Shown: piece by piece, positions 47,878-59,799 of the stretch | Layout of the letters: each line of letters begins with the position of its first letter | Position numbering within the stretch: the stretch's first letter is position 1 | Assembly: GCA_040285825.1 (NCBI GenBank) | Contig: JAUPSS010000001.1 | Coordinates: 1,178,001-1,242,000 of the forward strand | Direction: 5' to 3' | Origin: Eukaryota sp. TZLM1-RC | Taxonomy: Eukaryota > Metamonada: BaSk clade | Length of the DNA stretch: 64,000 bases | The notes under the pieces: generated by a model | The model's database searches: none | What the model was told of the DNA's origin: nothing | The model's input: the letters and a program-made list of their open reading frames with translations, nothing else | Made by a program: the position numbers and the translations under genes

Positions 47878-48135
47878 GTTCTGACTATGGAAGAGATATT
47901 TACTGTGATTGGATTGATAATTCTGAAGCTATTGTTGACTTTGTCTCATGTTATGTTGCAAATGATATTTTGAAAACTTAATCCTGTGACTGCTCTTGAT
48001 TTTAAAGCAAAAGAGAAACATAGAAAATATGATGAAGATATTGAACAAGCTAATGTTGGTAGAAATGCACAGCTGGTTTGTATTGCGGTCCCATTTTCAA
48101 TAAACGGATGATTATAAGTTGAAGCAGAAACTTTG
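47878..48135 (+). mobile_element. LINE-B fragment, endonuclease-like region
   Basis: YCDWIDNSEAIVDFVS and the following FKAKEKHRKYDEDIEQANVG, with a 12-base deletion, a frame change and a stop. Confidence 0.75.
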
Positions 48136-48339
48136 CGTTGTAAATAGTGTATTCAATTTTGTTGAAACATTATGTTTTGAATTACATATATCACAAACAT
48201 ATCTTGATAATACGGTTTACATAAAATATTTGTAAGTCAACAGACCTGGAAGGATTTTGGACAACAATGGTTGAAATAGTAATGAAGAAGGGAAATATAT
48301 TCATTCAGTTATTTGCAACAATAACTTTCAATAACTTTC

Positions 48340-48990
48340 AAAGTGCATAATAACGTCAGGGACCAAATTTATGTAATGTGCAAATCATATCGTGTAGATT
48401 CCTTTTTAGAACCGCTGTTATCAAAATTAATTCTTGATGATCCCAATATTGATAGTACGCGTTACAACAGAGCTTCTATGGGTCTGACTAGAGGTGATTT
48501 AGTTGTTCCTGGTTTAAATGGTAGTTTAACTATTTTGGACGCCATGTCTATTGACCCTTGTAATTCCTCTAACGAACATTTCATTAACTCGGATGTAAAT
48601 AATCCTCTTCTTGCAGGCGAAAAATATAAAATTGCTAAATATGCGAAACCCATTTCCTCGGTTAATGAAAATTCTCATGCCCAATATAATTTATGTCCAT
48701 TTGTTTTTTCTTTGCTTGGATCTCTAGGTAAGGCTGCTATGGCTTTCCTTGAGGATTTTGTTGTAGTTGTAAAGGAAAGAACTGGAAGAATTTTCAATCG
48801 TGTTTACTGGCAAAACAGGATTGTATTTTCTATTTTTAAGGGTATGGTAACACTAATTTCTGATTCACTATCTTCTTTTGGGAAATTTTCTGAATCTTTA
48901 GCGATTAATTGTTTTGATGTAGGGGAGGCAGGTTTTGAGGATGTGGAGTTTTAATTGTGTATTTCATATTTGTTGTTGAATAAAAATAAA
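48340..48990 (+). mobile_element. LINE-C 3' part with an intact 203-codon frame
   Basis: Open from VHNNVRDQIYVMCKSYRVDSF to GEAGFEDVEF and a TAA. It contains FLEPLLSKL and LVVPGLNGSLTILDAMSIDP, the endonuclease-like block. 3' end TTGTTGTTGAATAAAAATAA. It is the reference for the fragments at 16.7 and 22.2 kb. Confidence 0.85.
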
Positions 48991-49885
48991 TAGTTCAAAA
49001 AAAAATAACTTTCAATTGTGTTTTGAGAAGATTATACAACGTCCCAACTGAAACAATTTGCAGAAATTATTGCTTTACTCAGTTTTCACTCATTGAGCGC
49101 ATTTTGAATCACATTACGGAAACTATAACAATAGATTTGCTATTCAAGTGAATATCAAAAAAAATCGCTTGCCATTTGATTGATGCGGTTTGTAGTAGGT
49201 GACAGTATTGATTTAGGTTGTTGGTTGAGTTGTAAAATGTGATTGGGCCAGGAATAACTGTGAATTGTTTGAAAAGGCAAAGCATCAAATTCTCAAAACC
49301 AAAGTTCGTAAGATTTCAACATGATATCCTTCTGGTTCAGGGTCCGTTGATTTTCAATTGATTACTCCTGAAACTTATCAGAGATTCTGAATCGCATCTG
49401 ACCAAAGACTCAATAATCCAATGGAGTGTCGCATATGAAGGTAAGGATTTTGAAACAATTATAGTGATTGCGAATGGAGGACCTGATGCTGGTCAATTTT
49501 TTTTGAAGACTATGTACGAGAACATCTCGATCAGAAGATGAAAAGAGCTCTTTACTTCTGTCCATTAGCCGTTTTGGAAGCTGATTTTGATCCAGAATCA
49601 TCGTTGATCGGCCGAGATTCAGTGAAACTTATTGGTCATTCTAATTATCGTCCTTTTGTTTGTTTTACCTTTTCCAATCGTTCGAAATAAATTTTCTGTA
49701 TTTATTTGATGTTGGTAGTCTGAGACTATAAGGAAGTTTGTGTTCTTTGTTTCATATTAAAAATTTAACAAAACAATAATTCAGAGTGGAATTCAAGGAC
49801 TGACCTTAATCTTCAGAATCTAGAACAAAATCCATTTTGGTCCAATAATTTTGAATTTAATAGACCATTTACTACAAAGGCTAAA
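48991..49885. other. Intergenic, no supported gene
   Basis: Mixed composition with short open stretches only; one plus-strand stretch at about 49530-49690 (KRALYFCPLAVLEADFDPES) could be part of a decayed gene, not identified. Confidence 0.3.
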
Positions 49886-49887
49886 AA

Positions 49888-50139
49888 TTGAACAACAACA
49901 TTGAAACTGATGGTTTTGCAGCCTGTATTGAGCTTGCATGAGAGCAATATATTGTCATATCCTTCGAAACTGATAGTGCACAGTTTGCAACCACTGAGAA
50001 CTATTTGGATGATTTGGACGTTGAAATTCTATCATCAAAACACAAAGTACATATTGACCCTGGTAAAAGGGATTTACTTTATTTTTGTGGTCAAAACAGA
50101 TTCAAACTTAATGCAAAAGTCCAAATAAAAAAGGATTAA
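49888..50139 (+). pseudogene. Possible Fanzor/TnpB-like nuclease remnant, RuvC-I region
   Basis: One frame gives ETDGFAACIELA, a TGA, then FETDSAQFATTENYLDDLDV, KVHIDPGKRDLLYFCG and NAKVQIKKD before a TAA. A TDGxAxxI strand followed at distance by xIDPGKRDLLxF is how I remember the RuvC-I region of eukaryotic Fanzor and related TnpB proteins, the Asp being catalytic. Only about 80 residues remain; RuvC-II, zinc finger and RuvC-III are not seen nearby. The short length makes this tentative. Confidence 0.35.
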
Positions 50140-50221
50140 CAATATGACTCGCTAATATTAACAAAATTGGAGTGGTCAAGGGTGTCGAGAATTCACCAAA
50201 GAAAAATAATAATTTATTTTA

Positions 50222-50645
50222 GGGAAAAGTACACATCTACCCATTTTTACAAAAAGTGGAACACGTCTCCCACCACAATAAAGTGAACACATCTACCCAC
50301 TTTTTTACTGATAGGACTTCTTTGCAGATTGGACATGACAACAACCTCTTCCGTTGTTGCTGAATCAACTAAAACTCTCAAACATAACGACACCGATTAT
50401 CTCTTGAAAATCGGTTCCCTGGCTTCGATGAAAATCATAAAAGAACTGATTCGGCTAGATTGTGTCCAGAGCAGTGCCTATTATGTCTACAAAAAGTCTG
50501 AACATACAAGAATTTATGCTCGTTGCAAAAATAAAAGATGTACGTTTGAATGCTATGCTACACGACCTAAATCCGCTTCTACAACAACTCCTTATGAGGT
50601 TAAGCGGTATAAAGCTCATTCCTGTGATGGCATTATGTTAAATAT
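50222..50645 (+). mobile_element. 5' part of a second MULE
   Basis: Begins GGGAAAAGTACACATCTACC, resembling the end of the 8168 element, with repeated ATCTACCCA units. From the ATG at 50335 the N-terminal MuDR-type domain is encoded (RIYARCKNKRCTFECYATRP, YKAHSCDG). The element stops at about 50645, where a LINE fragment begins; no catalytic domain is left. Confidence 0.7.
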
Positions 50646-50655
50646 TTGGCTATAG

Positions 50656-51488
50656 AAAAAAATACCGTTTTTGCAAACTTTTTTGATTGATTTTTAAAGA
50701 CAGTTGCTCAAGTTGCCTAATCTCCCAAATTCCCAACATTTATTGCCTTCAACTTAATGATTGCCAATGGACCACTGCAATGGAAATGACATGTTTTCTA
50801 TGGCCTTGTTCTTTACCAAATGATTTAATTTGTCGCTGCAAGAGTGTTGTTACGCTTTCCCAAATTTTAAACTGTAAGTATTTCATAACTTATCGCTCAA
50901 TTGTTCATGACTCAGTCGGTGATCAATTATATGCCATGTGCAAAAGTTTCAATATAGAGGAATTTCTTGAGCCACTAGTACGTAAGCTGTCCTCAGATCA
51001 AACTGATGATTCCTTTGGGAAAAGAAGGGCAGATTGAGTAGCTCCAGGGATCGATGGTGTTCTCAATGTTATAGATGTTGTCTCAGTTGATCTTTGCAAA
51101 AATTCTGCTGCTTGTTTAGTGTATTCCGCTGATCCGCCGTTATCTAACGCCGAAAAAAAGAAGATAAAAAAATATGAAGAACCTTTGGTACAGTTAGGTA
51201 GAGTGGAAACATGTGAAATACCAGTTTGAGCCGTTTGCAATTTCTCTTTTTCGCAATATTGGACCTTCAGGGTTGCACTTTTTTGAAAATTTCAAAATAC
51301 TGTTACTGAATAGGTCTGGTAAAACAATGAACTCCACTTTCTGGTTAAACAGAATTGTTTTTTGTATTTTCAAGTCTATTCCAACAATGATTGCAAAGGC
51401 ACTTTTAGCCATTGGTGTAGAATATGAACAAAATGCTGTGAGTAGGTTTAGTAATAGTGACACTTGGTTGGAGGATATTGAATTCTAG
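50656..51488 (+). mobile_element. LINE-D 3' part
   Basis: Matches 62.38-62.87 kb: CLISQIPNIY, WPCSLPNDLICRCKSVVTLS, ILNCKYFITYRSIVHDSVGDQ, a TGA, APGIDGVLNVIDVVSVD, then SGKTMNSTFWLNRIVFCIFKSIPTMIAKALL and a TAG at 51486-51488. Confidence 0.8.
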
Positions 51489-51529
51489 ATGGGTTTTTTT
51501 ATCTCAATAAATAATCCAGTTAAAAAATT

Positions 51530-51780
51530 TAACTATACGTTTTTAGCAGATTTTGAAACGATTGGAAAAAGAAGAACTGACAGAAATTTCAACAGATTGT
51601 TTTGGGAAAATAGAATTGTGTTGTCTATTGTTAAGGCAATGTTAAAGATGGTTTCTGATGCTTTGCTTTCTTATGGATCTTACCATGTGAGAGTTGCATG
51701 TAGCTGCTTTGTTCTGGGAGAGATAATTTATTGTGATATTGATTTATAAGTTTTTATTAAATAAATGTTTATTAAAAAAG
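51530..51780 (+). mobile_element. LINE-A-like 3' tail
   Basis: ADFETIGKRRTDRNFNRLFW, AMLKMVSDALLSYGSYHVRV, then stop and an A/T-rich end. It directly follows the LINE-D tail. Confidence 0.7.
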
Positions 51781-52688
51781 GTTGTATAATTTAATGTTTG
51801 TTTCTGTTGTGTGTTTCGTCTTTTAAAATAATCTCTATTTTTCAGCAGATTCATGTAATTCATTAAACCATTCCAAAAAGGTATAAATGGCAATAGTGAG
51901 TGTGAATCAGTTGTCTCACTTAGTTAGTTTATTATGTTGAATGATACAAGCAGAAGAGACTAATGTGAACATAATTCAACTTAAACTATTAGAAAATACT
52001 AGAAAGTATTAATTCTTGCTATTAGTAAAAGAAGAGATAGGTCTTGTTGTCAGTTACCTCCATAGTATTGAGTTTGTTATAATAGTGCTGATGAGAATGT
52101 GACTTGAAACTTTTTATAGAGTTGATGCTCTTGCTTCCTCTACTTAGTTTGTTAATTCAACAAACTACATGTTTTCCATTTGATTGATGTATATTTGGAT
52201 TCTGGACTATAGAAACAATCATTAAACACAAATGTATCAGTATTTTCTATTCAATCCTCGGCGCCGATTCATCGCAGTAAATAATTGTAAAACTTTACAA
52301 TTACAAAAAAACAAACATTCGTAATTGTTTTGAGGTAAAAGACGAAAAGTATTAATGTGGAGAGGGCTTTATTTTATAAAATTTTGTTAATATATGCTAT
52401 GTTGAAACTAAGACTAATAAAGCCTATATCAATCATTATCATGGTCATAATATAGAAAAACTGAAAAAAATGAATAATAAACTAAATATTTGAAGAAATA
52501 CATTGTGTTCGGCCGTGCTGCAATGCTACTTTAACAACAATAGTTTTGTCAATTTATGACTTAAAATGAAAAAGTTGAAATAGCATAAACAGAAATGTAT
52601 CCAAATGATAGTTCGTAATTAGGAACAAACAATAAAATATCAAAAAAATTACTTATTAGATACCTAATAAAAACTAAAATAATTAAAA
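51781..52688. other. Intergenic, no gene seen
   Basis: About 900 bases, AT-rich. It presumably holds the 3' flank of the GT92 gene. No repeats or RNA genes noticed. Confidence 0.4.
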
Positions 52689-54143
52689 TCAGCCAAAAAT
52701 ACCATCTTCATCCCAAAAATATTTACTAATAGTCTCAGTACACAAAGTCATATCCTTATTAACAAACCCCCTATAATGGTAAAGCTTACCGATTCTACTA
52801 TCAACATTTCTTGACTTTAAAGGCTTAATTACCCCTGGTTTATGAATCGTAGCATAAGCAGCATATTTGGTTCTCAACAAAAACTTACGAGAACCACCAG
52901 CAGAGATGCACATGTTACTACCATATTTGGCCAACGAAAGCTTATCCCAGCAAGAGGGTTCAGTTTTTTCAGGGACTGGCATAATATTTGGGGGTGCTGA
53001 TCCCTTGCTGATCCCTTCCTTGTCAGTGCAAAATTTCGTGGAATATCGATGAGACCCAAAAGTGTATGCTCCTATTGAACTATCTGAGACTAATGATTCA
53101 AAGCTAATTCCATTGAGTACCAAAAATTCATCAAAATCAATAAAAAAGGTCCATTCGTAATCAATTGAGCGGAGAATACAGTCTAAGATCTGCAAATACT
53201 GGCCCCTGTACCAAACATCTTTCTTATTCTCAAACCAAGAAGGAATTGAAATTAAATTCAAATTAAAAAGAATCATTTTTGAATTAGAGTTTTTAAAGTT
53301 TCTCCTTCTGTTTCATCAAAATTATGAGGTACATACAGTGACAGTGCATTTAAATTAAAGTTATCTATATAATAATTGATCCAAATTGCTACCCTGCTCA
53401 AATCAGCATTGAATAACGTAGGAACACAAGCAGATATACCCTTAGGGTTAGGGTTGGGGTTGGGGTTAGGGTTAGAAATGGAGATTACTACTGAATCATG
53501 GTCAATTGATTTAAGACCAATCCGAACCTGTTCTGGAATACTGTTGCTTTTGGTTAATTTGAAATGCCACATGAAGGCCGAATAGGCAATCTTGTTCTTC
53601 TTACTTACATGTTTATGCTGAAATTTGCATTCCCTCTCCTCATCTTCCGGGAACTCACACGTGAGGGTAACATGTTGGGAATCGGATAGAGGTTGAAGTC
53701 CAACTATAGCAAGTCTGGTTTCTGTCATGATTGTGGCTCTGTAGATATAGTAACGACCTAGTTGAGTTGCCTTGAGATCGTCAAAGTGGAGAGAAGATAG
53801 GTCAGGTTCAGGGTTGGGGTTCATTGGTTCTGATTTCTTCGGGTTATCCACAACTTCTTTTTTTGGTTTTAAACTAGATGTTTTTGGCCTGGGAGGCGAA
53901 GGTTTAGGTGGTGGATCTTGGTTGGAGGCAGGGTCAGGGTTAGGATTAGGATTAGGATTGGGGGTTTTTCTGGAGGGAAGTTGAGGGATTAATGGGTAAT
54001 GTCTCTAATGATGAAGAATCAACCATTTCAGGGAGACCATCATGAGATTTATTTATAACAAAAAAAGCTATGGAAAATGTACATACAAGGATAAGTATCC
54101 ATGCAGAAACTGTGAAACGGGCTAAAAAAGCAGAGCGTTTCAT
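52689..54143 (-). CDS. GT92-family glycosyltransferase, type II membrane protein (two frame breaks)
   Basis: From the ATG at 54141-54143: short cytosolic part, one membrane helix (TVSAWILILVCTFSIAFFVIN), a Pro/Asn/Lys-rich stem, a region at about 53800-53450, then the GT92 core beginning GISACVPTLFNADLSRVAIW, a nucleotide-sugar-binding FIDFDEFLVLNG (DxD-like), HKPGVIKP and KLYHYRGFVNKD. The frame changes near 53960 and in an A run at 53275. Both are homopolymer-type and the rest is well kept, so the gene is probably active and the breaks sequence errors, or short introns. It would transfer a sugar, often galactose in this family, in the Golgi lumen. Asn-Pro repeats in the stem are encoded by telomere-like DNA. 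Confidence 0.8.
53440..53477 (-). repeat. Telomere-like G-rich repeat inside the GT92 gene
   Basis: Plus strand shows TTAGGG and TTGGGG units in tandem (GGGTTAGGGTTGGGGTTGGG and on); the minus strand codes for NPNPNPNPNPKG. A related run at 53935-53968 (GGGTTAGGATTAGGATTAGG) also codes for NP repeats. Confidence 0.75.
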
Positions 54144-54239
54144 TGACTGGAAAGAGAAAACAGTTGTTAACCTTTGAAGGGCTTTGAAGGGGAGGGAGTG
54201 GTGTCAGCTGATGCTACTGTCCTCAAAGTCAATCAAAAA

Positions 54240-54870
54240 GTTTGCAAAAACCTACTACCAATTTCCGTCATATTGTGAGCTGTAAGAAATTTCTCCAATA
54301 TAGGTCAGTTCTTCATAATGCCGTTCGTGATGTGACATATGAGATGTTCAAGTGTTACAATTTTGGTTGCAAGGTAGAACCTTTGTTGAAGCATAATAGT
54401 GATGATAATCTGTTTAATTCACGTCGAGGTGATTTAATTGCTCCTTTTGTGGATTCCTCTCAAGTTGTTGTTGTTGATTTCACTACAGTTGATCCCTTTG
54501 CTTTTATTTATCGCGATGATGTTTTACTTAGTACTAATGGTCATTTGAACAAGGCTGAAGATCGTAAGAGAGATAAATATACTGAGATATTAAATGATTT
54601 AAATAAGAACCTTTACTCGAAGTTTTCGTTTGTTCCTTTTGCCTTTTCGATTTTTGGCAATATTGGACAATCTGCCTTGAATTTTATCAATGATTTTGGT
54701 AATTTATGTCGTTCAAGTGGTAAGAATTTAACAGAGAATTATGGAAAAATCGTATCATTTTCGCTTTGTACAGAAGTGTTCCCAAGTACTTGAGTTTAAT
54801 GATGTCCAAACTTTATAAGGATTCATCAAGACTTGGCGTGGAGAATTTAGTTTCTTATGTGTTTTAGTTT
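54240..54870 (+). mobile_element. LINE-F 3' part
   Basis: 184 codons open: NFRHIVSCKKFLQYRSVLHNAVRDVTY (end of the H-C finger), GDLIAPFVDSSQVVVVDFTTVDP (endonuclease-like) and the C-terminal helix, then a frame change. It matches the remnant at 35.7 kb. Confidence 0.8.
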
Positions 54871-55015
54871 GTTTTGTTTTTATTTGATTCTTCGTAGAAA
54901 ATATATAAATATATAATAATAAATATGAAAATCAAATAAAAAAAATAAAAAAAAAGAATATCTGTCACCCCAACCATCTCTCCTTTCGCCTTTAACATCA
55001 TTGTCTTATTTGCCG

Positions 55016-55444
55016 ATGTCCCGTCACCATGATATACAACAATGGGAGGATGTAGTCATTAGAAAACCTTCTTCCAAAAAACCTACATCTTCCGCTGGTC
55101 TGGCAGCTGCTAAACAACGTGGTCAAGTCGTCTCCATGCAACGACAACAAGGTGGGGGCGCTTCCAGACGTGTTGCTGAGAGCGAAGACGTTCCTGACAT
55201 CTCCCGTATTAACCCTGAAGTTGCATCCAGAATACAAAAGGCCCGTCAAGAAAAGAACCTCACCCGTGCACAACTAGCCCAACGACTCAACGTTAAGGAG
55301 TCTGTCCTTGGTGAGATTGAGTCGAGGAGAGCTGTTATGACACCCCAGATCAACTCACTCTTAGGCAAGATGGAAAGGATGCTGCAGGTTAAGTTGAGGG
55401 GGGATTTGAGCAAACCATTTGAGGTTAAGGGCAAGAAGAAGTAG
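55016..55444 (+). CDS. MBF1: Multiprotein bridging factor 1
   Basis: 142 residues, intact and without introns. The ATG at 55016 is chosen over an upstream TTG. The N-terminal MBF1 domain starts DIQQWEDVVIRK, as in animals and fungi (xxWDxVxxxRK). A Cro/C1-type helix-turn-helix at about 70-125 follows (IQKARQEKNLTRAQLAQRLNVKESVL ... IESRRAVMTPQINSLLGKME), then a basic tail. MBF1 is a transcriptional coactivator bridging TBP and activators and also acts at collided ribosomes. AATAAA stands 20 bases after the stop. Confidence 0.93.
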   Translation: MSRHHDIQQWEDVVIRKPSSKKPTSSAGLAAAKQRGQVVSMQRQQGGGASRRVAESEDVPDISRINPEVASRIQKARQEKNLTRAQLAQRLNVKESVLGEIESRRAVMTPQINSLLGKMERMLQVKLRGDLSKPFEVKGKKK

Positions 55445-56363
55445 CTTTAGTGTTTATATTATCTAATAAATGGATAGTTTTGTGGTTTTTCTTTTAATTG
55501 TTTTATTTATTTGGGGATTGCAGGAGTATTGAAAAGACCATAAGTAAACATAGATAAACTGCACCCTATTTATGTTAAATATATATGTATAATTATGTTA
55601 ATGTTTATGTTTAGGTTCAATATAATTCTCACTAAATAACTATTAGTGATATGAAACGTTAATGTTTTATAAACACTAATTGAAAAATGTATTTATAAAA
55701 ATAAAATTTATTATAAAATTTATTAAAACAATTGTTTAACCAGACACGTCAACCACATCTTCAATTTTATCAATTTTTCAAAAATGGAAACTAGACAGTG
55801 AAAAAATTTATCTAATGTACTTCAATTGACATTTGGTATTGTAATCACCTATCGACTAAATGACGGAAATAAAATTAAAAATAACAAAAATTGAAAGCTT
55901 CTCCTTATGATCTAGTGTTGCAAAAAGAACGTCATTTCCAGCATTTTGGGTTTAAAAATCAGGTTTTTCCCAAATACAAGCCCAGAACCAGAACACGTTT
56001 TTTTCACTCAATACCCTCCAGAAATTCCTAGAAATATCCTGCATTTTATTTCTCTGGCATTTCCTTGAATTCCGGATAGTGTCAACTCTAGTATCTTGGA
56101 CCAATTGGAAGCAACTGGAAGGAATTCATGGAGTAATTCTGTTCTCAAAAAGACTACTTGTCTCTACTCTGATTCACAAAAAAATAAAAGCTTCAAAAAT
56201 TCCGCTATTAAAAGCTTAATCCAACTCCTTCAACCGTTCATCCCATGACCGAACAGTTCTTCAAATGGGCCGAGACTGTCGCTCCTATAGTTCGTGCATC
56301 TCTCATCTCATTCAAACATCGGGATAGCAAGGTTTCCTTTCTCTTACTCCTCAAGTGATTGAC
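55445..56363. other. Intergenic, MBF1 3' flank and upstream region of the next gene
   Basis: No gene supported. An open stretch from the ATG at 56245 (MTEQFFKWAETVAPIVRASL) ends just before the start of the acidic gene and could be an upstream reading frame or 5' exon. Confidence 0.4.
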
Positions 56364-57471
56364 ATGGACGACATCATTGTTTCTGACCAAAACGCTTCTC
56401 AGTCCATTGAAACAACTCCTTCTGAACCATCCCAAATCATCACCAACACCCCCATCCATGAAGACTCTCCTCCTCATGAACCATCCATAAGCTCTGAATC
56501 AGAGGATGAACCACTTATGAAGAAACGAAGATACTTTGCAAACACTGATAGTGAAGAGGAAAAGAGTAGTGATGAGGAAGAGAATGTTCCGATGCAGGAG
56601 GCTTTGGGTCAAAAAGAAGGTCAAAAACGTCAAGACTTTGTGGGAAATGACGTCACTGATGATGTGAATTTAGAAATCAAAGTAGACGGTTCAGAAAATA
56701 ATCAGCATGTCACGGACATCAACACCAATCAAAAACCTGAAGACGATCAAAATGAAGCTCAAAATGGTGATGGAAACACGTCATCTGATGATGATTTATT
56801 GACCCTTTCAATGGCCCTTTCCCAGCAAGAACGTGAACAAAAATAAGGATGATTCTGAAGTAGATGACACTTGGAAAGAACTCATTGATGAAGAGGCTGA
56901 GCAAAGTGGAGACGAGTTATTACATCATGATGACGATATCGACGGTCAGAATGACACGTCATGGGTTTCCGATTTGATTGATGATTCTAAAATTAAAGAT
57001 ATTTCTTTTAGCTGAAAGGGCTCAAATCAGTCGTCATATGAGTGAAGAAGATCAATCAAAATTGATTGCTCAGCTGAAAAAAACAAAAAAAGAAGAAGCT
57101 GAAAAGCATAGAAAAAGAAGATTAAAAAGAAAAAAAGAAGGAGATTAAAAATGAAAAAAATTGAATAATAATTCAGTAGATGGACCAGAAATTCCTGCTC
57201 TATTTGCTGATTTAATAAAAAAATGCTGAAAATGATGGTGATGAAGAGGTTTTTGCTACAAGAACAATCAAAATTGACTGGGTCAAAGAAGTCAAGGAAA
57301 GTCAATGATGATGTGATTGAGAGTGATGGTGACGTGACTGATTTGGAAGGATTTCAAGCTGTTGAACCAATGACTTTTGTTTCTCCTAATTTGGCAACTC
57401 CATCTTCTGTTGTTGGGAACAAATCTGTAACTAATGGTAATAATGGAAGAAGACTGGATTTTGATGGTTGA
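56364..57471 (+). CDS. Acidic protein, possibly Mrc1/claspin-like (frame breaks)
   Basis: From the ATG at 56364 the N-terminal 160 residues are Ser/Glu/Asp-rich with a KKRR basic patch. The frame changes in the A run at 56840; the next part has ELIDEEAEQSGDELL and WVSDLIDDSK. After another change near 57005 come HMSEEDQSKLIAQLKKTKKE and a strongly basic helix. A further part ends near 57471. The EAExSxDE block followed by LIDDS and a basic helix is how the MRC1 domain of Mrc1/claspin checkpoint mediators looks. Breaks are at homopolymers. The identification is tentative. Confidence 0.45.
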
Positions 57472-57807
57472 TTTAGATAGTTTTTTTAATGTTGTATTTT
57501 TATTTTTATTTATCTTTTTATTTTTGTTTACCATTGCGGGATTTTTCATGTCTTTTTGATTTCACCAAACTATTTTATTATTGGCTGTATTGTGCTTTTT
57601 TTATGCTGGTTATCATTGTGATTTAATGTTTTTTTGTTCTTCTCTTCGCTTTCAGTCAAATTAAGATTTCCAATTTTTTTAGCTGTACATTACGCATTAC
57701 TAAGTCTGTTGATACTAACATAAACTAATGCTACGTTAACTTATGATTCAGGACAACGATCAAATAAATTGTAATGTTCAACATCAATAAACCAATTTAT
57801 TTACAAA
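57472..57807. other. Convergent 3' flanks
   Basis: T-rich sequence between two converging genes; AATAAA on the minus strand just beyond 57808 serves the TRIM-like gene. Confidence 0.45.
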
Positions 57808-59322
57808 TTAAATCCCTTTGCCAGCCCATACAATAGAATTGGCAATCAACCTATGACCATCAGTTGAGCTTTGCCAGCCAATCCTACCTTGAACATCACT
57901 ACTCAAATAACAACAACCAAACTCCACAATTCTACCTTGTCCTATTTCATTCTTTGCAATTAAAGGACTTCCATTAGACAGAGTTGCCAACAAAGTTCCA
58001 TTGACCAGTTGGGCATCTTTACGAGCAAACGGAACAGCAAAAGAGTTGACATTTGTGAATATTGGGTCACTTGACTTTGTTTTAACAATGCTTTGCTGTG
58101 ATCCAAGAAGAGTAAAAATTGCCGCCACCAAAGCAACAGTACTTAAAAGCCTTGGTGGCTTATTGATGAAACATCATTGACCAAGACCAAACCTTTACCA
58201 GATTCTAACAGCTGGTTTAGGTGATGGCCTGGACATTCGACTATAGAAGCATCAAAAACGACCACATCAAAGGGTTCAAGTTCACTGTAATCCTTGATGG
58301 CGTTACCACTGAATTAATAACAACTTCCAAATCCCCCAATTTTCAGTTAAAACCATTATTAAGCTTGGTAGTTAGGTCGTTTATGTAATCCCAAGTTGAA
58401 CAAATCCAAACCCCAACCTTCAGCTTTTTTGTTCTTCTTCTATTGACACAAGAATGATTATCAATAGCATTGAATTGAATTCCACCAAATGTAGCCCTTC
58501 CAGCGACCCTATTAACTTTTTTCATCAAGTCATTGTACCTACTCTGCATTCTATCCCAGTACAGCTTTCCTTTTGAAATAGTAGATTGCAGTTCGGATTG
58601 AATGTTGGGAACTTCAATACTTAACGAAACTGGCTTACCAGAATAAAACACATCAGCACTTGGTTCCCTCAAGCATGACTCAACACTAGAAGTAAAGAGG
58701 GCGAGGCATTGGTACGTGGTGTTGTTCATGGATGCATTGACTTCATTGGTTAAGGACTTTGCGTCATCAATACACTGTTCCAGGTTATTGTTTACTGTAG
58801 TGACCTTTTGAGTATACATTTCAATAGCTTGTGCAAGCGGCGTCATTTTTCCATGTGAAAAGTGGCCGTCCAAAAGGCAGCAGTCTACACATACAGCAAC
58901 AGAGCATTGTGGGCAAAAGTACTCCAAAAATCTTGGTTGGATGCTTGGTACATTTCAAGGGATTTACTGGACCTTCATTGATCGGAACAACATAGTGATG
59001 GCTAAGGGCTCTACGATGGATTTTTGGAGGAACAAGAATCACAAAACACGGAGGGACATTCTTGACATACCACAGTAGCACAGGACGAGTTACATTCTTG
59101 ACAGATCTTTGAACCAGACAGTTGTTGCTGTTCGATGGCCTCGCGCAGCTTGATGTTCTCGCGTAAGTTCTGTGCATCAACTGGTTCACGACATTCTGGA
59201 CATCTTCTGTTGTTTCTTAGAGCAGGCCGAAGACACTTATCCAGACATGCACTATGGCCACAAGGGATAGTACAAGGCATTGCCATGATATCAAGACAGA
59301 TGGCACAGTTCATCCACTCCAT
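57808..59322 (-). CDS. TRIM-like RING/B-box/coiled-coil protein with an unusual C-terminal domain (frame breaks)
   Basis: From the ATG at 59320-59322: C3HC4 RING (CAICLDIMAMPCTIPCGHSACLDKC ... CPEC), a first B-box-like Cys cluster (CQECNSSCATVVCQECPSVFCDSC), then after a frame change near 58925 a B-box 2 (YFCPQCSVAVCVDCCLLDGHFSHG), a helical region (58850-58500), and, beyond frame breaks near 58330 and 58170, a C-terminal part (FDVVVFDASIVECPGHH ... GQGRIVEFGCCYLSSD ... HRLIANSIVWAGKGI) that resembles ThuA/glutamine-amidotransferase-like folds. RING plus B-boxes suggests a ubiquitin ligase. The breaks may be sequence errors. Confidence 0.65.
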
Positions 59323-59799
59323 AGGGTATAATGATGGGTGATGAAGTTGACAGGATGTTTGACAGTTCAAAGTTGACCTGGAAGAAGATCAAAGTGACGA
59401 AATTGATGTTGAGTTGACAAGATTCCGATTGAAGAAAAAGTTATGAGAACAACCTATTCTGTGAATGGTTAAATTATTTTAATTTAATTTATTTATATGC
59501 TTATAGATTAGGTGATTGTTTTTCCAGAATATACAATAGTTATTATAAATGATTGTTTCTTGTTATTTTTTTACAACTCTTGAACACTACATTTTTTTGA
59601 TTATAAAACACTAAACTAGTTGTTATCTTTTACGTTCAATTACACCAAACAAGTTGAATACGATCATTTGCTCCATGTATCTTCAACTATGGTGTTTTTT
59701 GAATTAATTTTGGAAGGATGAATGAACTTTATGTATGTAGGATACATACTTAATGCTCGTACTGCTACTGCTGATTTAAGTTTTTCCTTATCACACAAT
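59323..59799. other. Intergenic, upstream of the TRIM-like gene
   Basis: About 480 bases, AT-rich, with no supported gene; should hold the promoter of the minus-strand gene. Confidence 0.4.

Noticed and set aside
53440-53477. A chromosome end or true telomere
   Set aside because: The repeat is short, irregular, inside a coding frame and followed by more genes.
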